Part shown: positions 9,281 to 16,667 of the stretch, piece after piece | Numbering within the stretch: position 1 is the first letter of the stretch | Layout of the letters: the number at the start of each line of letters is the position of its first letter | Source of the DNA: Megachile rotundata | Lineage: Eukaryota > Arthropoda > Insecta > Hymenoptera > Megachilidae | Direction: 5' to 3' | DNA: 64,000 bases | Assembly (NCBI RefSeq): GCF_050947335.1 | Contig: NW_027473718.1 | Location: forward strand, 101,921-165,920 | Notes under the pieces: model-generated | The model's database searches: none | Told to the model about the DNA's origin: nothing | What the model saw: only the letters and a program-made list of their open reading frames with translations | Translations under genes and position numbers: made by a program

Positions 9281-11877
9281 TTCTCGGCTTCGATAACCAC
9301 CTCCATGGTTTTTTCGCCTGGTTGCGTTGTCCGCTGCTCCTTCGTCCTCTCTTCTGGCAGCGCCTGCGTCTTTTTCTTTTTGGGCGTAGGGGCGCAGCTT
9401 GCTGCTCCCAAACGGTGCTCATGTGGCCTGCCCAGATCACTGCACAGGGGGCATTTCAATTTGTTTCTGCAGTTCGCCGCCCTGTGGTTTGCCTCGCCGC
9501 ACGCGTAACAGCGTGTAGAGCGATCCTCTTGTTCCGTGCACTGCTGTGCAGTGTGGCCTTTTTGCAGGCAGCGATAGCACCGCATCGACCTGCTCTGCAA
9601 CACCTCAACTCTCGCCGATGACCAGCCAATCCTCAGGCGGCCTGCCGTCTCGATTTTCTTCAGTGCTGCCAGCGGGCAACGGGCCCATACAGTCCCCATT
9701 CTATTTCCCGCTCTATTTATCTCGCCGACCTTTATTTCATTAGCCTGGCACTCTCCAGTCTTTGCCATGGCTGCGGCCACTTCTTCTGGGGTGATGGAGT
9801 CGTCTAACCCCAGTAGCCTGACTTCTCCCGTCTTCACTGGGCAGGCCACCCTCACCTGCCCATCGGTGAAGGTCTCCTTCAGTTTTTCCGCAAGCGCTGC
9901 GGCCTTTTTTCGGCCCTCCTCGCCTGGCACGCCAATCAGTATGCCACCAGTGAAGGCCTTGCGCACCTTGATCTCTGTGATGCCAATGCTATCGAGATCG
10001 ACCGTCTCTCTAGCCTTCAGGAGAGTCTGCGCATACGTCGTCTCTGCTCCCGCTGCCACTGTCAAAGTGACCGCCGCCATCCTGGGTGGTCGCGGCGCCG
10101 TCACCCTCTTCTGGCCCGTGGTGTTCTTCGGTGCCACCTGCGCCGTCCTCTTCGCCGCCTGTTGGCGGCTAGCCCCTGCCTTGGCATTTGGCTGTTCGGC
10201 TTTTTTGGCCTCCTTCTTAGCCTTGCGGCCGAGGACCGTAGTCCATAACTCCCCCGACGGTGTGGCGGCTGCCGGGGGAGCAACCGGTGCAACCTTGGTC
10301 GCAGCCGCACTCCTGGCGGCCTCCGCGAATGTCTTCGCCCTCCTTGGCGCCGCCCGCGGTTGCGGCTTTGGCTGGGCCTTCTGTTGGGCGCTCTTTCTGT
10401 CCGCCCTCTCCTCTGTCCCTCCGCTTAGTTGCGCGGAGAGCTCCTCTACTTTCCGCACTAGTTGCGCTACCACCGTCTCCAGTCCCGTCGTGGGGGCTTC
10501 GCTCTTCTCCCGCGCCCAGACTTGTACTGGCGCCGTCTCCTCTCTTGACGGCTTCCTTGCTTGGGGGGCCTCTTCCGGCCTCACCTCTCGATGCGGCGCC
10601 GGGACCGGGTCCACCGTCGTCCCTTCTGCCACCGACCGCAATTCAACCGTTTCCAGCATCGGTGCAGGAGAATCTTCCATAGCCTCCACCGGGCCAATGA
10701 GTTCCGGCGGAGGGCTATTACTTTTCGCCACCATCCTCCTCTTTACATCCTCCCGTTCCGATTCGGATGACGAAAGTACTCTCCGGCGCGTTCTTCTTGC
10801 CGGTTCCAGTCTTCTCTCAGCCGGGGGTGGCGCCCCACCGGCCGGTGTATTCTTCAGGCGCTCCACCTCCAGGCGAAGCGCCGCCAGGTCTTCCGCCATC
10901 TTCTTTTGCTCTTCTTGAGCAGCTCTGAGTTGCCTCTTGAGCTGCTCATTTTCTTCGGCCTGAGCCGTGAGCGTGAGCGCCCCTGACGCTCGTGTTCTCG
11001 GGGGCTCCGTGGCAGCCTCCTCCGTCCTGCCTTCCCCGACGTCTCGCCGCTTCGCCAGCTCAGTCGTCAATCCCTCTATATAATTAGAGGATATCCGTAA
11101 CTGGCGGACGCTCGTCCCCTTTAAATTTGTGGAGCCTCTTGCGACTCGACGGATGAGGTCCGTGTACCTGAGCAGCTCCGCCTGCAGGTCCACCGTCGTC
11201 AGGTGCCTCACCTCCCTCATTACGTCCTCCACCTCCGGGATGGGCTTACTGCCCTTGCTTGGACGTGGCACAGGTCGGGACGGGTCGTAAGCCCCGAGCT
11301 CTTTGTCGAGCTCAAGCTCCATCCTCTTCGCCTCCGCCAGCCGTTCTTTGGCTTCAGCCAGGCGAATATAGTCGCCGGTCGTTGGTGGCCGACCTCTTCC
11401 CCGCGAGCCCCGGCTGTCACTCCTGGACGGCGTACCCTCGACAGAGATGACTGAGGAGTCGGAGTCACTGTCCCCATCTTCATTGAGGACCCTCTTCCTC
11501 GGGATCGGTGTCCTCTGTTGTGCCTTCGGCAGAACCTCAACGGTACCCGGCCGCTCACGGTCTACGTCGCTGGCCTCCGACGACGCTCTACTGAGGCGCG
11601 TCGACCTCCTAGTAGTCATCCAACCCGTTTCTGACAGTGCGTCCTCTTCTCGCGCCGGCCCCGGCGCTTCCGAGCTGGTGCTTGCTCTCCGTTCCATTGT
11701 ATTGGCCGTTCTTGGCGGGGCCAATATATCGACGCACCTCACCACCGGCATCGCTTTTCCGGCGGCGCCGTCCATCCCGACATTTCTGGGCTTCTCCTCC
11801 TGCCCCTCCTCCAAAGTTTTGCTGGGTTTTGAGCTGCCCACCACAGCTTGTTTTGAGTAAGAAATTGAAACATCCAT
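9277..11877 (-). CDS. Element B ORF1: Gag-like zinc-knuckle protein
   Basis: 866 residues from the ATGGATGTT at 11877. The frame is open 53 codons further upstream to 12036, but that stretch translates conserved 5' UTR hairpins, so the internal start is preferred; D, A, C and E agree. Features in order: acidic S-rich region, an AT-hook-like GRGRPPTTGDY motif, charged heptad-like helices (RLAEAKERLAEAKR and later ENEQLKRQL), the conserved ELWTTVLGRKAKK motif, a conserved C-terminal domain beginning AAVTLTV, and three CCHC-type knuckles at about 767-828 followed by a short lysine- and glutamate-rich tail. Role in the family: RNA binding, RNP formation and telomere targeting. Confidence 0.92.
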   Translation of the reverse strand: MDVSISYSKQAVVGSSKPSKTLEEGQEEKPRNVGMDGAAGKAMPVVRCVDILAPPRTANTMERRASTSSEAPGPAREEDALSETGWMTTRRSTRLSRASSEASDVDRERPGTVEVLPKAQQRTPIPRKRVLNEDGDSDSDSSVISVEGTPSRSDSRGSRGRGRPPTTGDYIRLAEAKERLAEAKRMELELDKELGAYDPSRPVPRPSKGSKPIPEVEDVMREVRHLTTVDLQAELLRYTDLIRRVARGSTNLKGTSVRQLRISSNYIEGLTTELAKRRDVGEGRTEEAATEPPRTRASGALTLTAQAEENEQLKRQLRAAQEEQKKMAEDLAALRLEVERLKNTPAGGAPPPAERRLEPARRTRRRVLSSSESEREDVKRRMVAKSNSPPPELIGPVEAMEDSPAPMLETVELRSVAEGTTVDPVPAPHREVRPEEAPQARKPSREETAPVQVWAREKSEAPTTGLETVVAQLVRKVEELSAQLSGGTEERADRKSAQQKAQPKPQPRAAPRRAKTFAEAARSAAATKVAPVAPPAAATPSGELWTTVLGRKAKKEAKKAEQPNAKAGASRQQAAKRTAQVAPKNTTGQKRVTAPRPPRMAAVTLTVAAGAETTYAQTLLKARETVDLDSIGITEIKVRKAFTGGILIGVPGEEGRKKAAALAEKLKETFTDGQVRVACPVKTGEVRLLGLDDSITPEEVAAAMAKTGECQANEIKVGEINRAGNRMGTVWARCPLAALKKIETAGRLRIGWSSARVEVLQSRSMRCYRCLQKGHTAQQCTEQEDRSTRCYACGEANHRAANCRNKLKCPLCSDLGRPHEHRLGAASCAPTPKKKKTQALPEERTKEQRTTQPGEKTMEVVIEAEK

Positions 11878-12392
11878 AATTCGTCCCACGAGTGGGGTCG
11901 GAAAAGAGGTCACCCCGGGCAGAGCCGCCTTACCCGGGGAAGCCGTTGAATACTCGGGGGGGCCGGCAGGTACCCCCGAGGGAACCGTTCGAGACCGCCC
12001 TGTTTTACGCCTGGGCGGCCACGCAATTCTCGGCACGGTTGCCTGTACACCTTAATTTCAGGCGTCCTCACTCGCCCCCGCCGCCCCCGTTTTCACCCCT
12101 CAGCTTGAGCCTTGCCGGCTTGGGAGGCCCTACCAGGGTCCGAAGACCCCGCCGGCATCGCCTCACGCCTCACAGGGACTACTTAAAGACGACGGGAGCA
12201 CCCCTTTTATGCGGACTCATACCGCAAGGCAGGGGATACCGTGGCCGTATTCCGCCCCGCGAACCACACAGCGGATTTTTTATAGAGGTTTACTCCTCGC
12301 GAGCCAGCCGGTTAAGGCAAGCTCCCCGTTCCTGCAAAACATGACTACAGGCTTACGATGTGAGCATAGGCCCCCCACTGGGGACCCGCCGT
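11878..12392 (-). promoter_or_regulatory. Element B 5' UTR downstream of the ribozyme
   Basis: Three-helix motif at 12115-12155 (CCGGC/GCCGG with the GGGUC-UUCG-GACCC hairpin) and UAUGAGU-loop hairpin at 12210-12226. The stem of the latter is UGCGG/CCGCA where A and D have UGUGG/CCACA: a compensatory change. A hairpin GGCCGCCC/GGGCGGUC nearer ORF1 also covaries with D (GGCUGCCC/GGGCAGUC). No ORF apart from the upstream extension of ORF1. Confidence 0.68.
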
Positions 12393-12540
12393 TCTCCCGT
12401 TAGCATAGAGGCCCTCACCCTTGGGAAGCCAATCGCCGAAGCCATTGACTTCCGAAGAGCGTAGAGTGCCTCTATCCCAGCGAACACCACGTGGAGGTGG
12501 GAGATCCGACTTGTGCCACCCCGGCACCAGTTCGTCCGCC
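12393..12540 (-). ncRNA. HDV-like self-cleaving ribozyme, element B
   Basis: 148 nt with the same P1, P2, P3, L3 and J4/2 as in D. The distal part of P4 differs: the AUAGAGG/CCUCUAU base is kept but the upper arm is replaced by an unrelated sequence capped differently, as expected for a peripheral helix. Confidence 0.8.
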
Positions 12541-12544
12541 AACC
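12541..12544 (-). repeat. Minimal telomeric remnant (GGTT) between B and C
   Basis: Only AACC remains between the B 5' end and the C poly(T). This is the shortest spacer that TT^AGG plus CC^TAA cutting can leave. The same 4-nt spacer lies between D and E. Confidence 0.8.
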
Positions 12545-12950
12545 TTTTTTTTTTTTTTTTTTTTTTTTTTACGAGGGGAAATCTTCATAGACACCCCCAC
12601 TCCTCGGGGGAGGAGCGGGGGTAGTGTCAGATTCCTACTGACTAAAACCCCTCGGTGGTTCCCACCCCGTCGGTGTGGACGACCGAGGCGATCATCATCT
12701 ACTTGCAACCTCGGCCGTCCCCGCTGGCGCTAAGGCGCCGCGCCTCGAAATCATTTCAGGAATGATTCCCACCCCTGTGCCTAATGCACCGAGTCGGCCA
12801 CGTAACCACGCCGCAGCCGACTCGCCCCCGGCCGCTTTCAGTGGGACTCCGAGCCCCCGCTCGAAGCCCCTGCGGCCCTGACAGACACCTGCCGTGGATG
12901 CTGGTTAGGTGTCTGCCAGACAACTCCCCGAACGGTGCAGCCCCGTGGGA
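12545..12950 (-). promoter_or_regulatory. Element C 3' UTR, structured RNA and poly(A)
   Basis: Three-way junction at 12572-12654: closing stem CGAGGGG/CCCCUCG, hairpin GUCAG-UAGGAAU-CUGAC, and 12-bp hairpin with CCCC loop. Second domain at 12830-12877 keeps GGCCGC/GCGGCC and the central hairpin, but the conserved CAUUGCAC of autonomous elements is CACUGAAA. About 97% identical by eye to the E 3' UTR, while the adjacent ORF1 ends are strongly diverged. Confidence 0.75.
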
Positions 12951-15395
12951 CTACACCCTCCTGTCCTCCTGTTGAGGACGGCCGCGACCGGCATTCGTCT
13001 TCTGTGCCGGCTTGACTGGGCGCCTTGGTTTTGGGGCGCACCCGCGCGCCCCCAGTCGGTGATTAGCCGGCCTGTCCAGATCGCGGCATAGCGGGCATTT
13101 ACTTTCCTCGGCTGGGCACTGTTTTGCCGTATGACCTTCTTCGCCGCACTTGTAGCACATGTGCGACCTATCGTGCTCCTGGTCGCACATGGCGGCTGCG
13201 TGCCCCTTATGTAAGCACTTATAGCAGTGCATAGCACGCCGGGGCAGCACCACTATCCTTGCCGTCGTCCAGCCCACGCGGACTTTCCCCACTTCCTCAA
13301 TCTTCTTTCCTGTTTCCAGGCTGCACCGCATCCAGAGCGTTCCCAGTGCCCTGGGCGTCCTCTTGATGTCGCCCACGCGGATTTCCTCCGGTGGGCACTT
13401 TCCGATCTCGGCTAGAGCCTTTTGGACTTCTTCGCTCGTCGCCGCGTCGTCCAGTCCGAGGACACGCATTTCTCCGGTCCTTACGGGCTGGCGGAACTGG
13501 ACGTCCGAGCCCTCGAACGCCGGCTTCAGCCGACGGAGGAGCTCCTTCACTTTTTCCTGTCCACCGGGGCCTGGGACTCCCAGTATCATGCCCCCGGTGG
13601 CCGACTTCTTAACCTTAAACTCGGTTATACCCATCTCCTGGATTTCGGTGGAGGGAACAGTCTCCACCGCCTTCCTCATAGCCTCCGAGTACGACGTCTT
13701 CCCACCTCTCGGGATGGTCAAGGTGAGGGCCGCCATCTCGTGGACCCTTGGCACTTGCACCTTTTTTGGTGCGGGCTTGTTCTTTCTCTGCGGCTTTGGC
13801 CTCGGGTTACCCCGTGTAGTCGCCGCTGCGGGTGGTGCAGCTTCCCCCGCTGCATCCTCCGCCTGCTTCCTCTGCGCCCGCTTAGCCCTTCGGCCAACTA
13901 CGGTTGCCCAGGTTTCCGGGGCGGGGGCCGTATGCGTCTTCTGCCGCTCTTGTTGCGGCCTTGGAAGAGGCGGGGCTGGGGCAGCATCCCTCCTCTGTTC
14001 TTTTCTCCCCTGGGGAGTGTGGGCCTCACGTGAGTTTGCCGTTTCCTGGCACTTCCTGCCACGGACCTCTTCAGTGAGGTCACTCACCATAGTCGCCAAG
14101 CTGGTAACAAGGCCGGCGAGGTGCTCCACCTCCTTGTCTCTCGGCGACTGCACCTCCCGTCGCTCCTCCACGCGTGGGGCGACCAGATCCGTCTCGGGGC
14201 AGGGTTCCGGCGATACCGATAGGGTCACCATCTCCGCTTCCGTGGCTCTCCTCTTCAGTCCTTCTTCCTCGATGGGTGGAGAGGGGGACGAGCGCTGGCT
14301 TGCCCTCCTCTTGCGTGGGGGCGTTGACTCCGGCACCATAGGGTGCGGTGGAGAGGGGGGGCGTACAGCCACCGGAGCTGTCCTCTCCGCCAACTCTCTT
14401 CTGAGTTCCTCCATCTGCCGCTTCATCTCCTCCGTCTCCTGACGGAGACTATCCACACTTCTCTGGAGACGCTCCTTGTTCGACTCCGACAGGGCGAGTG
14501 CCTGCCGCAGCTCGGCGATCTGAAGGGCATCCCCTCCTTCAGACTCCGGTCTTTTGCCGAGCTCAACGGCATATGCCTGTATGGCATTGGCTGACACCCG
14601 CAGCTCCCTGACGGAGGTCCCCTTCAAATTGCGGGAAGCTGCCGCCACGCGTCGCACACTATCCGCGTACCTCAACATCTCCGCCACAAGGTCTGGGCGG
14701 GGTAAGCTCTTCGCCTCCATCATGAGGTCCACTAACTCCGGCAGGGGCTTAGAGGACCTATGCGGCTGTGGGACTTCATTAGCCGGATCCATAGCCCTTC
14801 GCTCCCTCAGGAGCTCCCTTTCATCCCGGAGCGCCCTGTTGTGGCGCTCCTTAGCCGCCGCCAAGCCGACGTACTCGCCCGTGCTTGGCGGACGTCCTCT
14901 TCTCTCAACGCGGGGAGAGACGCTCCTCTCCGACCAATCCACGTCGATGGAAATTTCGGAGATGTCACTCCCACTGTCGTCATCCCCGACGACGGCTCGT
15001 GTTGGTGCTCGTCGCTTCGGTGCCGGAGCGGCGAAAGCCGCAGCGTCTCGCTGGCTCTGTCTCTCCGCCCACTTCTGCCTCGCAAATCTCTCGTGGGCCG
15101 TGTCCGGCCTGTCGGAGTCCGAGCTACAAGGCGTTTGCTCGGCGCTGCTTCCGCAGCCATCACCCCTCTGAGGAACGCTCTCGATGACGTCGCGCGTACT
15201 TCGTAAACGCCCTACCGACGGAGCGGGCGTATTGCATCTCACCACCGGGATGGTTACGGTGGCCATGCCGCTAATGCTCGGCATACTTTGCACGTCCTTC
15301 TTTCCACGCTCCTCTTGAACCCCCTTCTTCTCTTGCGTTTGGCCGCTTTTAGCGTTGGCGGCCACAACGGGTTGGGTTTTCTTTAAATCTTCCAT
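12951..15395 (-). CDS. Element C ORF1: Gag-like protein of a gag-only element
   Basis: 814 residues, the only ORF of its element. The start ATGGAAGAT is at the same place after the GUGGGAC hairpin as in E. Order: S/T- and charge-rich N-terminus with the blocks PVVRCNTPAP and DGCGSSAEQTPCS shared with E, AT-hook-like ERRGRPPSTGEY, long charged helical region with heptads (SLRQETEEMKRQMEELRREL), ETWATVVGRRAKR, the conserved domain starting MAALTLTI, and three CCHC-type knuckles at about 725-786. A short basic tail follows, and the stop runs straight into the 3' UTR. C and E differ at many residues yet both are open, which implies selection on the protein without any linked RT. The presumed function is RNA packaging and telomere delivery, with the RT supplied in trans. 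Confidence 0.92.
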   Translation of the reverse strand: MEDLKKTQPVVAANAKSGQTQEKKGVQEERGKKDVQSMPSISGMATVTIPVVRCNTPAPSVGRLRSTRDVIESVPQRGDGCGSSAEQTPCSSDSDRPDTAHERFARQKWAERQSQRDAAAFAAPAPKRRAPTRAVVGDDDSGSDISEISIDVDWSERSVSPRVERRGRPPSTGEYVGLAAAKERHNRALRDERELLRERRAMDPANEVPQPHRSSKPLPELVDLMMEAKSLPRPDLVAEMLRYADSVRRVAAASRNLKGTSVRELRVSANAIQAYAVELGKRPESEGGDALQIAELRQALALSESNKERLQRSVDSLRQETEEMKRQMEELRRELAERTAPVAVRPPSPPHPMVPESTPPRKRRASQRSSPSPPIEEEGLKRRATEAEMVTLSVSPEPCPETDLVAPRVEERREVQSPRDKEVEHLAGLVTSLATMVSDLTEEVRGRKCQETANSREAHTPQGRKEQRRDAAPAPPLPRPQQERQKTHTAPAPETWATVVGRRAKRAQRKQAEDAAGEAAPPAAATTRGNPRPKPQRKNKPAPKKVQVPRVHEMAALTLTIPRGGKTSYSEAMRKAVETVPSTEIQEMGITEFKVKKSATGGMILGVPGPGGQEKVKELLRRLKPAFEGSDVQFRQPVRTGEMRVLGLDDAATSEEVQKALAEIGKCPPEEIRVGDIKRTPRALGTLWMRCSLETGKKIEEVGKVRVGWTTARIVVLPRRAMHCYKCLHKGHAAAMCDQEHDRSHMCYKCGEEGHTAKQCPAEESKCPLCRDLDRPANHRLGARGCAPKPRRPVKPAQKTNAGRGRPQQEDRRV

Positions 15396-15900
15396 GCTAG
15401 TCCCACGAGCAAGGTCGGAAATAATGTCACCCCGGGCAGAGCCGCCATACCCGGGGAAGCCTAGCTACTCGGGGGGATCGGCAGGTGCCCCCGAGGGAAC
15501 CGTTAGAGACTGCCCAGTTTAACGTCCCGGCAGCCACGCAACTCTCGGCACGGTTGCCTGCACACCTTAGTTTGGGACGACCCCCCGAACCCCAATCGCC
15601 CCCTTTTCGATCCTCCGTGCGAACCTGTTCGGCATGGTAGTACCTGCCAGGGTCCAGAGACCCCGCCGGCGTAGCCTCGCACATCATAGGAACTACTTCG
15701 GGAGCGACCCCCTTTTATGAGGACTCATACCTCAGGCAGGGGATACCGTGGCCGTATTCCGCCCCGCGACCACACAGCGGATTTTTTATAGAGGTTTACT
15801 CCTCGCGGGGCCAGCCGGTTAAGGCAAGCCCCCCCGTTCCTGCGAAACATGACCACAGGCTTACGGTGTGAGCATAGGCCCCCCACTGGGGACCCGCCGT
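15396..15900 (-). promoter_or_regulatory. Element C 5' UTR downstream of the ribozyme
   Basis: Three-helix motif at 15630-15668, with the inner loop changed to UCUG. UAUGAGU-loop hairpin at 15718-15734 with stem UGAGG/CCUCA, a third compensatory version of the stem. A GC-rich hairpin pair (CUCGGGGG/CCCCCGAG and CCCCGGG/CCCGGGG) lies just before ORF1. Nearly identical to the E 5' UTR. Confidence 0.66.
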
Positions 15901-16045
15901 TCTCCCGTTAGCATAGAGGCCCTCGGCCTTGGGTGGCCAATCACCGAAGTGATCGACCACCGAAGGCGCAGTTCCTCTATCCCAGCGAACACCACGTGGA
16001 GGTGGGAGATCCGACTTGTGCCACCCCGGCACCAGTTCGTCCGCC
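15901..16045 (-). ncRNA. HDV-like self-cleaving ribozyme, element C
   Basis: 145 nt, same fold as in D. P4 is capped by a UUCG loop on a long arm (GUGGUCGAUCAC/GUGAUUGGCCAC). Nine extra nucleotides (16046-16054) duplicate the first nine nucleotides of the ribozyme and lie outside the predicted cleavage site. Confidence 0.8.
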
Positions 16046-16054
16046 TCGTCCGCC

Positions 16055-16071
16055 AACCTAACCTAACCTAA

Positions 16072-16073
<2 letters not shown>
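16055..16073 (-). repeat. Telomeric TTAGG tract between C and D
   Basis: 19 nt: AACC plus three TAACC units, the same length and phase as the A/B tract. Confidence 0.95.
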
Positions 16074-16102
<29 letters not shown>

Positions 16103-16667
16103 CGAGGGGAAATCTTCATAGACACCCCCACTCCCCGGGGGAGGAGCGGGGGTAGTGTCAGATTCCTACTGACTAAAACCCCTCGGTGATGCCCACCCTC
16201 TACGGCTTTGACGGGTGATGGGACCCGACGCACAAAACGGCGCCACCACCCGCCAGCCGATTTGCACGATTTCGTGCACCTCTCGTGTGGGAGGAGAAGC
16301 CCCCCACACCACAAGAATTAAACCCCACCCCCAATTTCCGAGTCGACGACGTCATCACGCCCGCCGTCGACTCGACCCCGCGGCCGCGTGCAATGGAGTC
16401 ATGGGCCCCCGCCCATGACCCCTGCGGCCATGACCCACCCCGAGGGAAGCTTATCCGGTGAACCCACCCCAGGGCGATCATTCCCCTAAAATCTGGAGGG
16501 CGGCTAACCGGCGTCGAGGAGGTCGACGCCGCCCCGCAGCTCCACCACTCGCGAATAAAATATAAACACACACATCCATCACACTAACACACACCCATAC
16601 ATACACATTCACTCGGTCACTCAGTCACACGCGGGCGACGCGGAGAAGCCGCGCCGCCCTACTACAC
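16074..16667 (-). promoter_or_regulatory. Element D 3' UTR, structured RNA and poly(A)
   Basis: Three-way junction at 16103-16185. Second domain at 16382-16429: GGCCGC/GCGGCC around GUCAUGGGC-GGGG-GCCCAUGAC, then CAUUGCAC. Hairpin after the ORF2 stop at 16633-16659. About 16556-16632 is a CA-rich stretch with no other recognisable content. Confidence 0.75.

Larger units (their letters stand above)
5432..12540 (-). mobile_element. Element B: full-length TRAS-like telomeric retrotransposon
   Basis: Complete 7.1-kb element: ribozyme and 5' UTR (11878-12540), ORF1 (9277-11877), ORF2 (6116-9280), 3' UTR and 34-nt poly(A) (poly(T) at 5432-5465). Both ORFs are intact. The poly(A) side is joined to ...CCTAACC, meaning priming from a nick between C and T of the CCTAA strand; the 5' end follows GGTT. 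Both cuts match the specificity known for TRAS1-type endonucleases. B and D are related but clearly distinct subfamilies. Confidence 0.93.
12545..16054 (-). mobile_element. Element C: gag-only telomeric retrotransposon
   Basis: 3.5 kb, about half the size of B or D, yet complete at both ends: ribozyme, 5' UTR, intact ORF1, about 380-nt 3' UTR and 26-nt poly(A). There is no ORF2 and no recognisable ORF2 remnant between the ORF1 stop (12951) and the 3' UTR. Its 3' terminal RNA fold is the same as in B and D. E has the same layout, so this is a lineage and not a one-off deletion. Compare Drosophila HeT-A, which also encodes only Gag and borrows an RT. The 5' end carries a 9-nt tandem duplication (16046-16054). 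Confidence 0.9.

Noticed and set aside
11878..12036. Upstream extension of B ORF1 (and 22463-22633 in D)
   Set aside because: It translates conserved 5' UTR hairpins, is not shared by C or E, and the ATGG start after the GUGGGA hairpin fits all of A-E.
12545..12950. ORF2 remnant hidden in the 3' UTR of C
   Set aside because: Only UTR-type sequence matching E and the 3' structures of B and D was found; no ORF2 motif on the minus strand.
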